Notes: generated by a model not told the origin, from the sequence alone. A stretch of DNA of 64,000 bases from Crossaster papposus (GCA_037893245.1 JBAIAA010000029.1:434001-498000), one strand, 5' to 3'; shown: positions 1 through 8,158, counted from the stretch's first letter. Translations and numbers: made by a program.

Positions 1-16
1 GCCCTTGTCCGTCGCT

Positions 17-535
17 ATGACTACACCGGAGCGAGGATCCAGTAATTCGCCGGGGGACGACGCACCGTCAACCAGCCCTAAAGCCGGAGAACCCTCGACT
101 TCGACCACTGACCTCACACCACAAATTCTCGAGAGTGTACCCAAAACTTTACGGCGCAAAGCGAAGTTATTGATGGATAACCTCAAAACTAATGACATCA
201 TGACTTGGAATAAAAGTGGGGAACTTGTTTACGATGGAAATGTCGTAAAGGGTTCAAATATTATGGATCTTGTAAATGACGCTTTAAAGAATAAAAAGGG
301 ATTTGTTCCTCATGGATTTCAGTATTTTATGCGTGGACTGGCCAAATCTAACGCGCCCGAGAGTATTATCGGTAACGAAGCACGACGCGCCATCGTTAGA
401 AAATATAAAGAATTTGGCACAGATAAAAAGCTATTGCTACCAAATCTTCTTACACCCAGTAAACCTCGAAAGCGGATTAGAGTTGTGTCAACTCCACAAG
501 GATTAAAAAAGAAACTGAATTGGGAAACTATGTAA
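17..535 (+). CDS. Polinton-associated basic protein of unknown function (may be the C-terminal part of a longer protein)
   Basis: The frame gives 172 residues from the ATG at 17. It is already open at position 5, so the true start could lie left of the window. Residues about 1-35 are rich in Ser, Thr, Pro and Gly and look disordered. Residues about 40-130 form a compact mixed region (…MTWNKSGELVYDGNVVKG… then …DLVNDAL…), and the tail is basic (SKPRKRIRVVS). From memory, domains with this W-x5-GE-x-Y and DLVND pattern recur in Polinton-like elements of marine invertebrates, but I know no function. It is the only plus-strand gene of the element and converges on the protease gene. An AATAAA at 739-744 could serve its 3' end. 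Confidence 0.65.
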   Translation: MTTPERGSSNSPGDDAPSTSPKAGEPSTSTTDLTPQILESVPKTLRRKAKLLMDNLKTNDIMTWNKSGELVYDGNVVKGSNIMDLVNDALKNKKGFVPHGFQYFMRGLAKSNAPESIIGNEARRAIVRKYKEFGTDKKLLLPNLLTPSKPRKRIRVVSTPQGLKKKLNWETM

Positions 536-928
536 TTGTATAGCGTGTCTTTTGAAAGAGGTTCGAGGTTTTCGCATCGTTTATGTATAATACTAAGTAA
601 TAGTGTATTTTGGTGGAGGGATTGTTTGATATCGACAATTGTAAAAACAGATGTATTTCAAAAATAATAATGTAAACTAAGTAACCAAAAGAAAATCCTT
701 TGTAAATATGTAGTGTTTTATTAACGAACAATAAATGATGTACAATCAATGGTGTGAGAAAAACATAAATATTTTGTTTTTATTTGTTTTTGTTTGTTTT
801 ACTTTTTTTTTAAATTATTAAAATGACTAAGACTAATAGTTTTACAAGAAAGTATACTACGGCTTAAAAACTACATTTTAAAAAGTAAAACGACGGATTA
901 TTTACAAAACGTATTTATCTACGAAAAG
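536..928. other. Convergent AT-rich 3' intergenic region
   Basis: This is A/T-rich non-coding DNA between two convergent genes. AATAAA occurs on the plus strand near 739, and TTTATT (AATAAA on the minus strand) near 778, placed to terminate the plus gene and the minus-strand capsid block. Nothing else is seen. Confidence 0.6.
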
Positions 929-1438
929 TTATTTTTTCTTAACGTCAATCTGACTATACATAAATTCTAAATCTAAAACAGGTACATCGATATCATATTT
1001 CTCTTCTATAAAATTATGGACTAATTCATCGTTCATAGAGCGGTCATTCGTAAACACGGACAATATAGTAGGCATGGGGATATCTCTGCATCTATGCAAC
1101 AGGTAAAACAGACAGTATTGACCGCAGACCGTGGTAGTTGGGGATTGCAAACAAACGTCGTTGTGAATAAAACGAAAATCTTTAAAAAATGTTTGAAAAT
1201 AATGCCCGTACGCATCGGGCTGTAGTCCGTACGAGTCAAAAAATTCTGCTCGTCCGTCCCGAGTAAAGTACGCGGCTAGCCAATGGGTCCCTGGTTGTGC
1301 GCTCTCGTCGCTGTTGATGATGAATGCGCGGGGGTATCTGTTCACGGGTGGTAACCGATCCGCTGGAAATACACCAGCCGTGTAACGTCGAGTGATGCCG
1401 TCTCCCTTGAGTACTCTTAAAAGTTGAGCGCTGTCCAT
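929..1438 (-). CDS. Adenain-like cysteine protease (C5 family), Polinton maturation protease
   Basis: The 169-residue protein has the order of an adenovirus-type protease: His52 in GTHWLAAYF, an acidic Asp68 in AEFFDSYG, Gln98 in LQSPTT and the nucleophile Cys105 in VCGQYCLFYL. In adenain these positions form the His-Glu/Asp-Cys triad plus the oxyanion Gln. Such enzymes cleave capsid precursors during particle maturation and are a hallmark of Polintons. It is the last gene of the minus-strand structural block and begins 9 bp after the stop of the major capsid gene. All catalytic positions are present, so it looks intact. The length is somewhat below the roughly 200 residues of adenovirus proteases. 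Identification is by motif order, not by a search. Confidence 0.88.
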   Translation of the reverse strand: MDSAQLLRVLKGDGITRRYTAGVFPADRLPPVNRYPRAFIINSDESAQPGTHWLAAYFTRDGRAEFFDSYGLQPDAYGHYFQTFFKDFRFIHNDVCLQSPTTTVCGQYCLFYLLHRCRDIPMPTILSVFTNDRSMNDELVHNFIEEKYDIDVPVLDLEFMYSQIDVKKK

Positions 1439-1447
1439 GACGTCGGT

Positions 1448-2776
1448 TTAATTAGAGTAATCAATCAAAATATTTCTGCTCTCGTCTATTTCCAAGATGC
1501 TGTCAAATTCGCTATATACAATCACGTTGACTGTACTTGTTAAGACCGCAGAAAACTTTAACTCCAAACGCAGGTTACTGCGCTTTACCAGGTTGAAATG
1601 AAATCCGCACGACAGATCGGGTGACAGGTCGAAGGCAAAGAGGGAGTACCCCGACTCGTAGTCTTCCCTGTTAATCTGGTTGCCCACGTCTTGGTAGAGT
1701 GTATTTATACCGGAAAACAACGTCTGATAAGCCATCATGTACGCGTCATCTTTTCCCAAAAATTTCGGCTGAAGAGGCCGCCAAGGTGTCTGCTCGTTAT
1801 CCACGTACATACCCAGATAGTTCAAACCATAATGCTTGAAATTGAATGGATTCTTATGGTAGCTACCGTTGAAAGCCGCATTGTCTACCATACCAATCAC
1901 CACGCGTCTCGGAATCTGCCCCAGAAATAGATTTTCTCGCGTAAATGACTGGTTTCCTTGCGGAATGGAAAACGTTTTAACCGCCACTCTGCGCAGGGGA
2001 TATTTAGCCGTAGCACCGTGTAATGTCTTAGCGTGCGCTAGAGTCACGGATGGACTGACGGACACCTTTCTCACGTAGAGAGAGGCTTCCAAAATTTTTA
2101 CTCTGTATTTAGTGTCGACCATAGATGACATTAGGCAAAAAGAGTTTTTGCTGCGATGGAACTTGAGCTTGAGACTGACGCCGTTCAGTAGAAATCTGTC
2201 TTGAAAGAATATATCGCCGTGAACCGGTCCCACCAGATCGACGACGCGGCTTTCCCGCGTGAGTCTGTAACGTCTCTTTAACCCATCGTTGAAATTATCG
2301 TCCGCCGTGGGGTCATCGGCGTCCATTTTCCCGGCCAAATCCTTGTAAAATAAAGCCCCCGTCAGCTGTGACGTCTTGGCTGAGGGTCCATAGGTCAGCA
2401 GGGTTTCCAACAGGGCTCTGTACGGGTACGTGTTTGACGAAGACGAGACGAGTTTGTCGTTCAGGGTCACATCCACTTCGCTGAATAGTGAGTGAAGCAT
2501 TAAATTGACGGGTCCTACGGGGACATCATCGCCTAAATCACTACCATTTTCATTTACAATTTTTGCCTTCACGTTCAAAAGAGTGTGCGCTAAATCTAGG
2601 TAGTGTTCGGTCGAACCGGTGACGTTAAATTCTATAGTGTCCGAGTCTATAATATTAGTCAGTGGATTGTGTTGTACCCATTGACCTTTTAAAATAGAGG
2701 TTTGAGTCGGTGGGACGGCGAAAAGGTCCAATTCGGACTTGGTGCATTCGCAGGAATGTCTGCTCACGAATGCCAT
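1448..2776 (-). CDS. Polinton major capsid protein (double jelly-roll type)
   Basis: The 442-residue protein resembles the invertebrate proteins usually annotated as 'F54H12.2-like', which are Polinton/adintovirus major capsid proteins. Recognisable points are the N-terminal …SELDLFAVPPTQTSI… segment, the central …LNDKLVSSSSNTYPYRALLETLL… segment, and a C-terminal part rich in beta-strand-like stretches. The family forms pseudo-hexameric trimers with two jelly-roll folds per subunit. It sits between the pVI/pX-like gene (12 bp gap) and the protease gene (9 bp gap), so the block is packed almost without spacers. The start is the only ATG that gives the full conserved N-terminus. No frame breaks are seen. 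The fold is assigned from family knowledge and was not computed here. Confidence 0.88.
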   Translation of the reverse strand: MAFVSRHSCECTKSELDLFAVPPTQTSILKGQWVQHNPLTNIIDSDTIEFNVTGSTEHYLDLAHTLLNVKAKIVNENGSDLGDDVPVGPVNLMLHSLFSEVDVTLNDKLVSSSSNTYPYRALLETLLTYGPSAKTSQLTGALFYKDLAGKMDADDPTADDNFNDGLKRRYRLTRESRVVDLVGPVHGDIFFQDRFLLNGVSLKLKFHRSKNSFCLMSSMVDTKYRVKILEASLYVRKVSVSPSVTLAHAKTLHGATAKYPLRRVAVKTFSIPQGNQSFTRENLFLGQIPRRVVIGMVDNAAFNGSYHKNPFNFKHYGLNYLGMYVDNEQTPWRPLQPKFLGKDDAYMMAYQTLFSGINTLYQDVGNQINREDYESGYSLFAFDLSPDLSCGFHFNLVKRSNLRLELKFSAVLTSTVNVIVYSEFDSILEIDESRNILIDYSN

Positions 2777-2788
2777 CGCTGTTTCTAA

Positions 2789-3184
2789 CTAGTTATCGAA
2801 TATATCGGGGGTCCTCTTAGTACGCTTGCCGGTAGCCTTTCTGCGAGATGTACCAGTTGCTTTTCTTTTTAAAGCCCTCTGTTTAGAGGGCTTTTTAGAA
2901 AGTTGATCCGAAACACGTGACAGCATCTCTAATCCCGTCTGTCTTATCCGGTTCTGGGCCGCCGATTTCATATTTTGTCCGCCGAGGGAGTCTGAAGCTA
3001 TGCCAATTCCCGTCTTTAAAGCTTCTTTACCCATCATTTTTACACCTTGCTTTATAGATGGTAGAGCCGCCCTAAATAACCCGCCTAAAATGTTTCCGAG
3101 TCCGTAACCTCTCTGAATGGGGGCACCCTTAAAATAGTTATCTCCGCCTCCGGCTTGATTCGTGTAATATCTCTCGTAGTCCAT
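2789..3184 (-). CDS. Small basic pVI/pX-like minor virion protein
   Basis: This 131-residue protein starts with a Gly-rich segment, followed by an amphipathic stretch (GNILGGLFRAALPSIKQG). The C-terminus is very basic with Lys/Arg clusters (KPSKQRALKRKATG, KRTKRTPDI). An amphipathic helix near GLFRAALP plus a polybasic tail matches small Polinton/adintovirus proteins likened to adenovirus pVI or pX, which are membrane-active or DNA-condensing virion components. It lies between penton-like and major capsid genes with gaps of 9 and 12 bp. The assignment rests on composition, position and a short motif, so the subfunction (membrane lysis versus DNA packing) is inference. Confidence 0.72.
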   Translation of the reverse strand: MDYERYYTNQAGGGDNYFKGAPIQRGYGLGNILGGLFRAALPSIKQGVKMMGKEALKTGIGIASDSLGGQNMKSAAQNRIRQTGLEMLSRVSDQLSKKPSKQRALKRKATGTSRRKATGKRTKRTPDIFDN

Positions 3185-3193
3185 CGTGACTGC

Positions 3194-3955
3194 TCAAAAG
3201 AACGAGGGGCGGCTTTTGCGAAAATGAAGCGTTGTAGTGAGTTTCCCGCGTTGAAATGGTACTTTGCCACCGGCGTCGGTCCTTATATCCATCTGAATAG
3301 TCTCAAAGTTCTTTAGCTTGACTGGAACGTAGTGAGGAGTGCTGAACGTGTGCGCTACGACATTTCCCTGAGTCACGTCGGCGGTGTGCACCGGTACAAT
3401 CCTGAGTAACGGAGCGCTGACATCTCCCACCAGTTGATTTTCCGCTATGTCGCAATAGACGTACATACCGTAAAACCCCCCGTTTATATCGACGGGTAAG
3501 TGGCCTTCTATGTCTTTATTCACAGCATTGGATTTCAATCCCAACATACGATACAGATAATCGTCAAAATAGATAAAGGCGTCCTCTCTGAGTTCTATCC
3601 TCACTCTACCGGTATACCTGTCTAAGGTAATGATAATATTATTCCTAGTCGTTTCCGTCATTTCTCTGTTGATTGCATCGATAATCTCCTGTATGGTTTT
3701 ATAGAATCCGTGCGAAATCCTAGCGTGGTTTTGCAAAAGTCCGTGTTCACCTAGAGTAAACGAATTATTTCGTTCCGTAATATTGTACCACGTGAAAGGA
3801 TAATGGATTTCGGTGAGTGCAACCTCCCAATTTCCGGATAGATTAATTTGTTTTAGCAGACGCGTGGTGTAACTAGACAGCGTATTATCCGGATACAACA
3901 ACATCGAGGAATTACTCGGTAGCGTGATGTAAAATTGTGTCGAAGACGACGCCAT
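3194..3955 (-). CDS. Penton-like minor capsid protein (single jelly-roll type)
   Basis: The protein has 253 residues starting at MASSSTQFYITLPSN. An upstream in-frame ATG at 4021 lies inside the integrase gene and would add 22 residues unlike the family, so 3955 is preferred. The pattern FYITLPSNSSMLLYPDNT, then NLSGNWEVALTEIHYP and TWYN, is typical of the Polinton minor capsid (penton-like) proteins found next to the major capsid gene. The family forms pentameric vertices. The start lies 14 bp past the integrase stop and the end 9 bp before the pVI/pX-like gene. No breaks are seen. Confidence 0.85.
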   Translation of the reverse strand: MASSSTQFYITLPSNSSMLLYPDNTLSSYTTRLLKQINLSGNWEVALTEIHYPFTWYNITERNNSFTLGEHGLLQNHARISHGFYKTIQEIIDAINREMTETTRNNIIITLDRYTGRVRIELREDAFIYFDDYLYRMLGLKSNAVNKDIEGHLPVDINGGFYGMYVYCDIAENQLVGDVSAPLLRIVPVHTADVTQGNVVAHTFSTPHYVPVKLKNFETIQMDIRTDAGGKVPFQRGKLTTTLHFRKSRPSFF

Positions 3956-3969
3956 GATTAGATCCTTAC

Positions 3970-5040
3970 TCACTGCAGGTCCGTCACCCAACTGTTGAAT
4001 GACGAAGGATACCCTAACCATTTAACGAAATACTCCGTCCTTCCTTTTTTCTTTCGCTTACGTATAACCTTTTCAACGCGATAAACGTCATCGTGTTTAC
4101 GAACTCTCTGTAATTCAGGTTCGTAAAACCTTCCGAGAATTTTTTCCCCCGAATAATCTTTTAATTTATACACGGGTCTTTTTTGTAGTCCGCTGCGTTC
4201 AAACACCGAGAATATTTCCTCGGACCAGGATGGCAGGTACGACTTTTCAAACGTTAACCGTTGTTTACTGATTCGAACCTGATCCCCGACTTTAAATTTA
4301 AATTTTAAGGACGGTTCAGACGGAGAGTACAGATGTTTCCAGACCGTGCTTTCATTCTCGTCGTTGACTTCCGCGGGTTTCATTTTAATGGAACGGTGAT
4401 AGGAATGGTTGTACGCCCTCACTAATTTAGGCAAAACGTCGACGTACTTCAGAGTGTTTTTCCACGTAAAATATCGCCACATCCGAGATTTGAGAGTACG
4501 GTTAAACCTCTCGACATTGGGTGCTTTCATCTCGCTGTTTGTCGTATAAAAATGTATTCCTTCATTTTTGAGCAAATCCTGAAACGATCGGTTCGTAAAT
4601 TCGCTGCCTTTATCGGTGTGAATCATAACGGGTGGTCTATCGCCGGACTCGATATTATTTTTGAAAGCTTTAACTAAAACCTTCCCAGTTTTGTTTTTCA
4701 ACGGAATTACCCAGGCGTACTTAGAAAACACATCGATCCACGTCAGTAAAAATCTGTATCCGTTGTTGTACTTTGATAAGTTAGAAACATCCACTAAATC
4801 TAACTGATGAATCTCGTCCCGTCCAACGGCCACAATTTTATTTCTAGGATATCTTTTTTTAGCGGGCTTATGTAGCGCGTAAACATCCTGACCGCGAAGA
4901 AAGTCTTGGACTTGCTTTCGCGTTATTGCGTACTTTCCCTCCCGTTTCGCCGCACGATATAACTTGTTAATACTACTCAGACCGCTTTCGCGACCTACGT
5001 CGTAATATAACGTCTTTAAATAACTGTCGCGATCACCCAT
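3970..5040 (-). CDS. Retroviral-like integrase with C-terminal chromodomain (Polinton integrase)
   Basis: The 356-residue protein has an rve-type catalytic core with Asp81 (HQLDLVDV), Asp143 (MIHTDKGSEF) and Glu177 (NVERFNRTLK), the D,D,E triad for strand transfer. The N-terminal region (residues 1-65) resembles the helical start of Polinton integrases. A chromodomain-like module is visible from about residue 318 (YRVEKVIRKR…EYFVKWLGYP…SWV), expected to bind modified histone tails and guide insertion. It is followed 14 bp later by the penton-like gene. All catalytic residues are present. The combination of this integrase with capsid genes separates the element from gypsy chromoviruses. Confidence 0.92.
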   Translation of the reverse strand: MGDRDSYLKTLYYDVGRESGLSSINKLYRAAKREGKYAITRKQVQDFLRGQDVYALHKPAKKRYPRNKIVAVGRDEIHQLDLVDVSNLSKYNNGYRFLLTWIDVFSKYAWVIPLKNKTGKVLVKAFKNNIESGDRPPVMIHTDKGSEFTNRSFQDLLKNEGIHFYTTNSEMKAPNVERFNRTLKSRMWRYFTWKNTLKYVDVLPKLVRAYNHSYHRSIKMKPAEVNDENESTVWKHLYSPSEPSLKFKFKVGDQVRISKQRLTFEKSYLPSWSEEIFSVFERSGLQKRPVYKLKDYSGEKILGRFYEPELQRVRKHDDVYRVEKVIRKRKKKGRTEYFVKWLGYPSSFNSWVTDLQ

Positions 5041-5467
5041 CTTATCTCATCAGAGCCAAAGTTTTAAATGACCGTCCGATATAGATTTCCTTACCCTTTA
5101 CTATTAACGATATTATCTTTTCATACACCTTCTTCGATTTGATTGGTTGGTTGGTTGGTTTGTTTTTATTTAAAAAAAAAATTGTTTCAGTTTAAGTTAA
5201 AAATACAACAACAACAACATTTGTTTTCATAAAATAGGAAGACATTTGAAACATTGTTTTCACTTTTTAATTTGTTTTATTATTAACGAAACACAAATAA
5301 AAATAATAAAAAATAATAATAATAAAATATAAAATACAAATACAAATACAAATATATACAAAAACCAATAATACAAACTATTAAGATAGAGAGAAATACA
5401 AAATTAAGAAAACAGGTTAAAACATATTACTCATACGCAACCATTCCCGCTGCGACGGGTGCATCAG
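5041..5467. other. AT-rich non-coding spacer inside the Polinton
   Basis: This spacer lies between the integrase start and the 3' end of the spliced SIM gene. It contains short simple repeats (GGTT near 5145, AAT and TACAAA runs near 5310-5350) and several AATAAA motifs on the minus strand, suitable for ending the upstream transcript. No ORF or clear TATA box stands out. It is the natural place for the promoter of the minus-strand structural genes. Confidence 0.5.
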
Positions 5468-6746
5468 TCAATCGGTTAAAACATACTCCCTCAACTCGTT
5501 GAGGGAGCTAGGATCTGTTAATTCCACCCACAAGAAATCGTAGTAATCGACGATCGCAAGATCTTCGTAGAGATACCGAGATCGTAAAAAACCAATGGCT
5601 TTTACTCGGTCCAGCCATTGGCGTAGACTCGTCTCAGTATCTCTACGAAGATCCTGCAAAATATCGTCGAAGTACATATCGTACAGAGTCTCTGTACTTT
5701 CCATTATGCATGAGTGCTGAATCTGGGAGGGGTGGTCAATAATACACCCTTCGCAGCGGGAATGTATGGCTAAACGAAACATTATTCCTAACACAAAACC
5801 AAAATGACGCATGAGGTGGGCCCTCATGTCCGCAATGGGGTCCAGAGACACGTAACCGCTATCGTCCGGCTGGTATGGTTCCGGGGCGGGCGGTACGGCA
5901 GGCTGTGGGCTCCACGCGGGGAGATGGATTTGAGGACTAGGGGCTGGGCTGGGGTTTGGCGTTGCCGGAAGGCTCCACGCGAGCGGGCTTGATACGGCGG
6001 GGCTAGGGGGAGAAAGACTGGATGCCTCGAAGACATCATCTTCCAGTTCTTGGTCTGATTCAACGAAATAAAGAAGAAAAGAAATAAAAGCATTATTATT
6101 TATCGTGAACCGACATTTAGGTTGGTTTGGGAGTGTTCGTTTGTTTCGAGTTTCTCAACAAAAAACAAAATTGATGATAAGAAAACAACAACTTACCGTA
6201 TTCTGACCCTGTGAGGTCGATCATTTCGGCCTCCATGACGCACGGGGTATCTGTGTATTCAAAAGAAAAGTCATTTATACTTTACACACGCAACGAAGAA
6301 TAATTTTACGGACCATTTTAGATCGCTCTAGGACTCTGAACGCGTACATTACGTAGACGTTAAATTAAATAAAAACGAGAAATAACCTACCGTATTCCGA
6401 TCCCGTCAGGTCGATGGTTTCAACCTCCATGACGTACGGGGCAGAATCTACGTGTTTAAGGAGAAAAGAGAAAATAAAAACTATAAAAATACTGAAAAAA
6501 CAAACAAACAAACGAACGAACGAATAGGCATAAGTGATGCGTGGATGAGTTTTGTGATATAGTTTATGCAATCGGTACAGTCGATAGCCACGAAACAAAA
6601 TAATAATATGGTAACTTACCGCTAGGGTCAGGCACGGGGGACTTCGGCGACCACATGGGATCTTCGTCCGCAACAAGGGCGTCGAGAAGAGCCCACTCCT
6701 TCGTAGCGTCGAAGTTGTCGTTAAAGAAATGCTGAGATCGGTTCAT
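5468..6746 (-). CDS. Four-exon Polinton gene with two tandem SUMO-interacting-motif exons and a Cys/His motif
   Basis: I infer complement(join 5468-6054, 6197-6250, 6391-6447, 6620-6746): 825 nt, 274 residues. Exon 1 starts MNRSQHFF and ends in …PVPDPS. Each intron begins GTAAGT or GTAGGT, ends in CAG or TAG after a pyrimidine-rich stretch, and is in phase 1, so the frame stays open throughout. Exons 2 and 3 (57 and 54 nt) are duplicates encoding VMEVETIDLTGSEY and VMEAEMIDLTGSEY; IDLT flanked by acidic residues is a canonical SUMO-interacting motif. Exon 4 encodes an acidic start, a Pro/Ser-rich linker with two AWS-type repeats, then a helical C-terminal region with C-x2-C-x9-H-x-C (CEGC…HSC), a possible zinc site. 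A TATA box lies about 80 bp upstream. The function is unknown; SUMO binding is inferred from the motif. Confidence 0.72.
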
Positions 6747-6825
6747 GATGCGGGTGGTGGAGAGGACGATTATGGTGGTGGTTAAACAGTTTGAGCGAGA
6801 TGGTCTCCAAGACCGGACCCTGCCC

Positions 6826-6834
6826 TTTTTATAT
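6826..6834 (-). promoter_or_regulatory. TATA box of the SIM gene
   Basis: On the minus strand the sequence TATAAAAAGGGCAGG lies about 80 bp upstream of the ATG at 6746. It is a strong TATA-like match followed by GC-rich DNA, consistent with a core promoter. It lacks the longer motif shared by the next two genes upstream. Confidence 0.5.
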
Positions 6835-6877
6835 TACATTTAGTCACTGTTTTTTCCCCGGGCTCATTGTCTTCATT

Positions 6878-7354
6878 TTAACCGATACACAAATCATCCA
6901 TCTCTTCTATAGCGGAATCGATCGCGGGCGCCATTGTCTTCAGGCTCGTCCATTCGGACGCGGTTAAATTAATTCCTCGTCGGGGGACCAATACAAAATC
7001 GTCGTTTGTACCTCTTACGTAATCGCGAATCTTGACGTAAGGCACATCCCTAAACTTTTCAACGACGACGTGACGGCTGTCAGTCAACTTTAATCTCACG
7101 CTAGACGAGTAATCAGTCTTCATTGTTTTCGGTGCTGACGTCGTCATTCTGTGTTCTAACAATCCCCGTTTCTTAGATGTCTCGTTAATTGTCATCGAGT
7201 CCGATTTGTTCTTGTCTATAGGTACTTGAGCCATTGGAACCTTATCCAATTCTTTACGAAATTCAGAGACCGCATTAAGACCACCGGCCGAATCCCAGCT
7301 ATAGTCGGGTCTATATGACGGTAACGCGTTACTCGAAGACCAGCGTGAAGCCAT
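6878..7354 (-). CDS. PC4-like single-stranded DNA-binding transcription coactivator
   Basis: The 158-residue protein has a low-complexity N-terminus (residues 1-75, Ser- and Lys-rich). Its C-terminal PC4-like domain spans about residues 85-152: a strand with VVVEKF, then YVKIRDYVRG, then RRGINLTASEWTSLKTM and a final helix ending AIEEM. The order, and the RKGI-like turn before the Trp helix, match eukaryotic PC4/Sub1 domains, which bind ssDNA as dimers and modulate Pol II transcription. In this element it could act in transcription or in protecting ssDNA during replication; that is inference. It is a single exon with its own promoter motif at 7414-7449. The Ser-rich start resembles human PC4's regulatory N-terminus only in composition. 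Confidence 0.75.
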   Translation of the reverse strand: MASRWSSSNALPSYRPDYSWDSAGGLNAVSEFRKELDKVPMAQVPIDKNKSDSMTINETSKKRGLLEHRMTTSAPKTMKTDYSSSVRLKLTDSRHVVVEKFRDVPYVKIRDYVRGTNDDFVLVPRRGINLTASEWTSLKTMAPAIDSAIEEMDDLCIG

Positions 7355-7413
7355 TTTATATATTATTATTATTATTATTATTACTTGCGTGCGTGATTAT
7401 TCGCGGACAAAAT

Positions 7414-7449
7414 GTTATAACTTTTCCCCGTTACGCGCCGCTTTTATAC
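7414..7449 (-). promoter_or_regulatory. Shared promoter motif upstream of the PC4-like gene
   Basis: Read on the minus strand: TATAAAAG, then GGCGCGTAACGGGG, then AAAAGTTATAAC. The same composite occurs upstream of the Death-domain-like gene at 7987-8021 with few differences. The TATA part is about 90 bp before the ATG at 7354. A conserved 35-bp block in otherwise different flanks suggests a common promoter/initiator for these two genes. Confidence 0.6.
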
Positions 7450-7581
7450 AATTTTTTCTGGATATTACACAATATTGCGAAACGCCAAAGTTTAAAATAG
7501 ATCGTGACATCATCCCTATAAATAGATCAAGGCCAAATAATTTTTTTTTTAAATTTTATTTTGTGGTTTGTTTAACCTTGA

Positions 7582-7962
7582 TTACTCTGGCCACAGAAAT
7601 GCATACGCGCTGCGCGTTATACTGCATTGCTGACACCCCCATATTATTTTTTCGATCGTGGCATTTTTATAGTGACGATGTTTCCATTGAATAAGCGCGT
7701 AAAAGCACTGACCCCACGGATTATATACATTTTCCTGCTTTCGTTTATAAACATCTACTTCTGACAGACCGAGCCAAAAAACGAGTCTTTCCCACGGTTG
7801 ACGTTCAAATCCAACGTGATCGCGCTCCTTCAACAGATTAGATGCTAGTTCACTTAACTGCAACTCTGATATTTCCGTGGCCAAATGATTTAATCGATTT
7901 TCCGTTTGAGCCAATTCGACTAATGGAGGCGTTTCCGACCGCTTACGTTTTCTGGTAGACAT
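7582..7962 (-). CDS. Death-domain-like small protein encoded by the Polinton
   Basis: The protein has 126 residues from ATG 7962. A further in-frame ATG at 8013 lies inside the shared promoter motif and adds a hydrophobic stretch, so 7962 is preferred. It starts with a basic STRKRKRSE segment, possibly a nuclear localisation signal. The rest fits a six-helix Death domain: LASNLLKERDHVGFE, then PWERLVFWLGLSEVDV (helices 2-3 with the typical W..L...LGLS..D pattern), then a gap, ALIQWKHRH and NATIEKIIWGCQQC, close to the W……ATV..L…L..C pattern of FADD-like Death domains. Such domains assemble apoptosis and innate-immune complexes. A viral-type element encoding one could block or hijack host signalling. 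The assignment is by eye; it could be another helical bundle. Confidence 0.6.
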   Translation of the reverse strand: MSTRKRKRSETPPLVELAQTENRLNHLATEISELQLSELASNLLKERDHVGFERQPWERLVFWLGLSEVDVYKRKQENVYNPWGQCFYALIQWKHRHYKNATIEKIIWGCQQCSITRSAYAFLWPE

Positions 7963-7986
7963 GGCGTACAATTTTAAGAATAAAAT

Positions 7987-8021
7987 GATATAACTTTTCC
8001 CGTTACACGCCACTTTTATCC
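7987..8021 (-). promoter_or_regulatory. Shared promoter motif upstream of the Death-domain-like gene
   Basis: On the minus strand: GATAAAAG, then GGCGTGTAACGGG, then AAAAGTTATATC. It is the second copy of the block found at 7414-7449. It begins about 55 bp before the preferred ATG at 7962, supporting that start over the ATG at 8013. Confidence 0.6.
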
Positions 8022-8158
8022 TAGTTATTATGATGGGTATAGGACAATATTAAAAGCCACGGGGTTTAACATAGATATCGTCTCTAAATATGTTATTTTC
8101 TCAAATTTAAACATTTCATCACACGTATACGAGACATCTACAAAATATTTCTTGAATT

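Noticed and set aside
3955..4021. Upstream start of the penton-like gene at 4021
   Set aside because: It would overlap the integrase end and add residues unlike the family; the ATG at 3955 gives the standard N-terminus.
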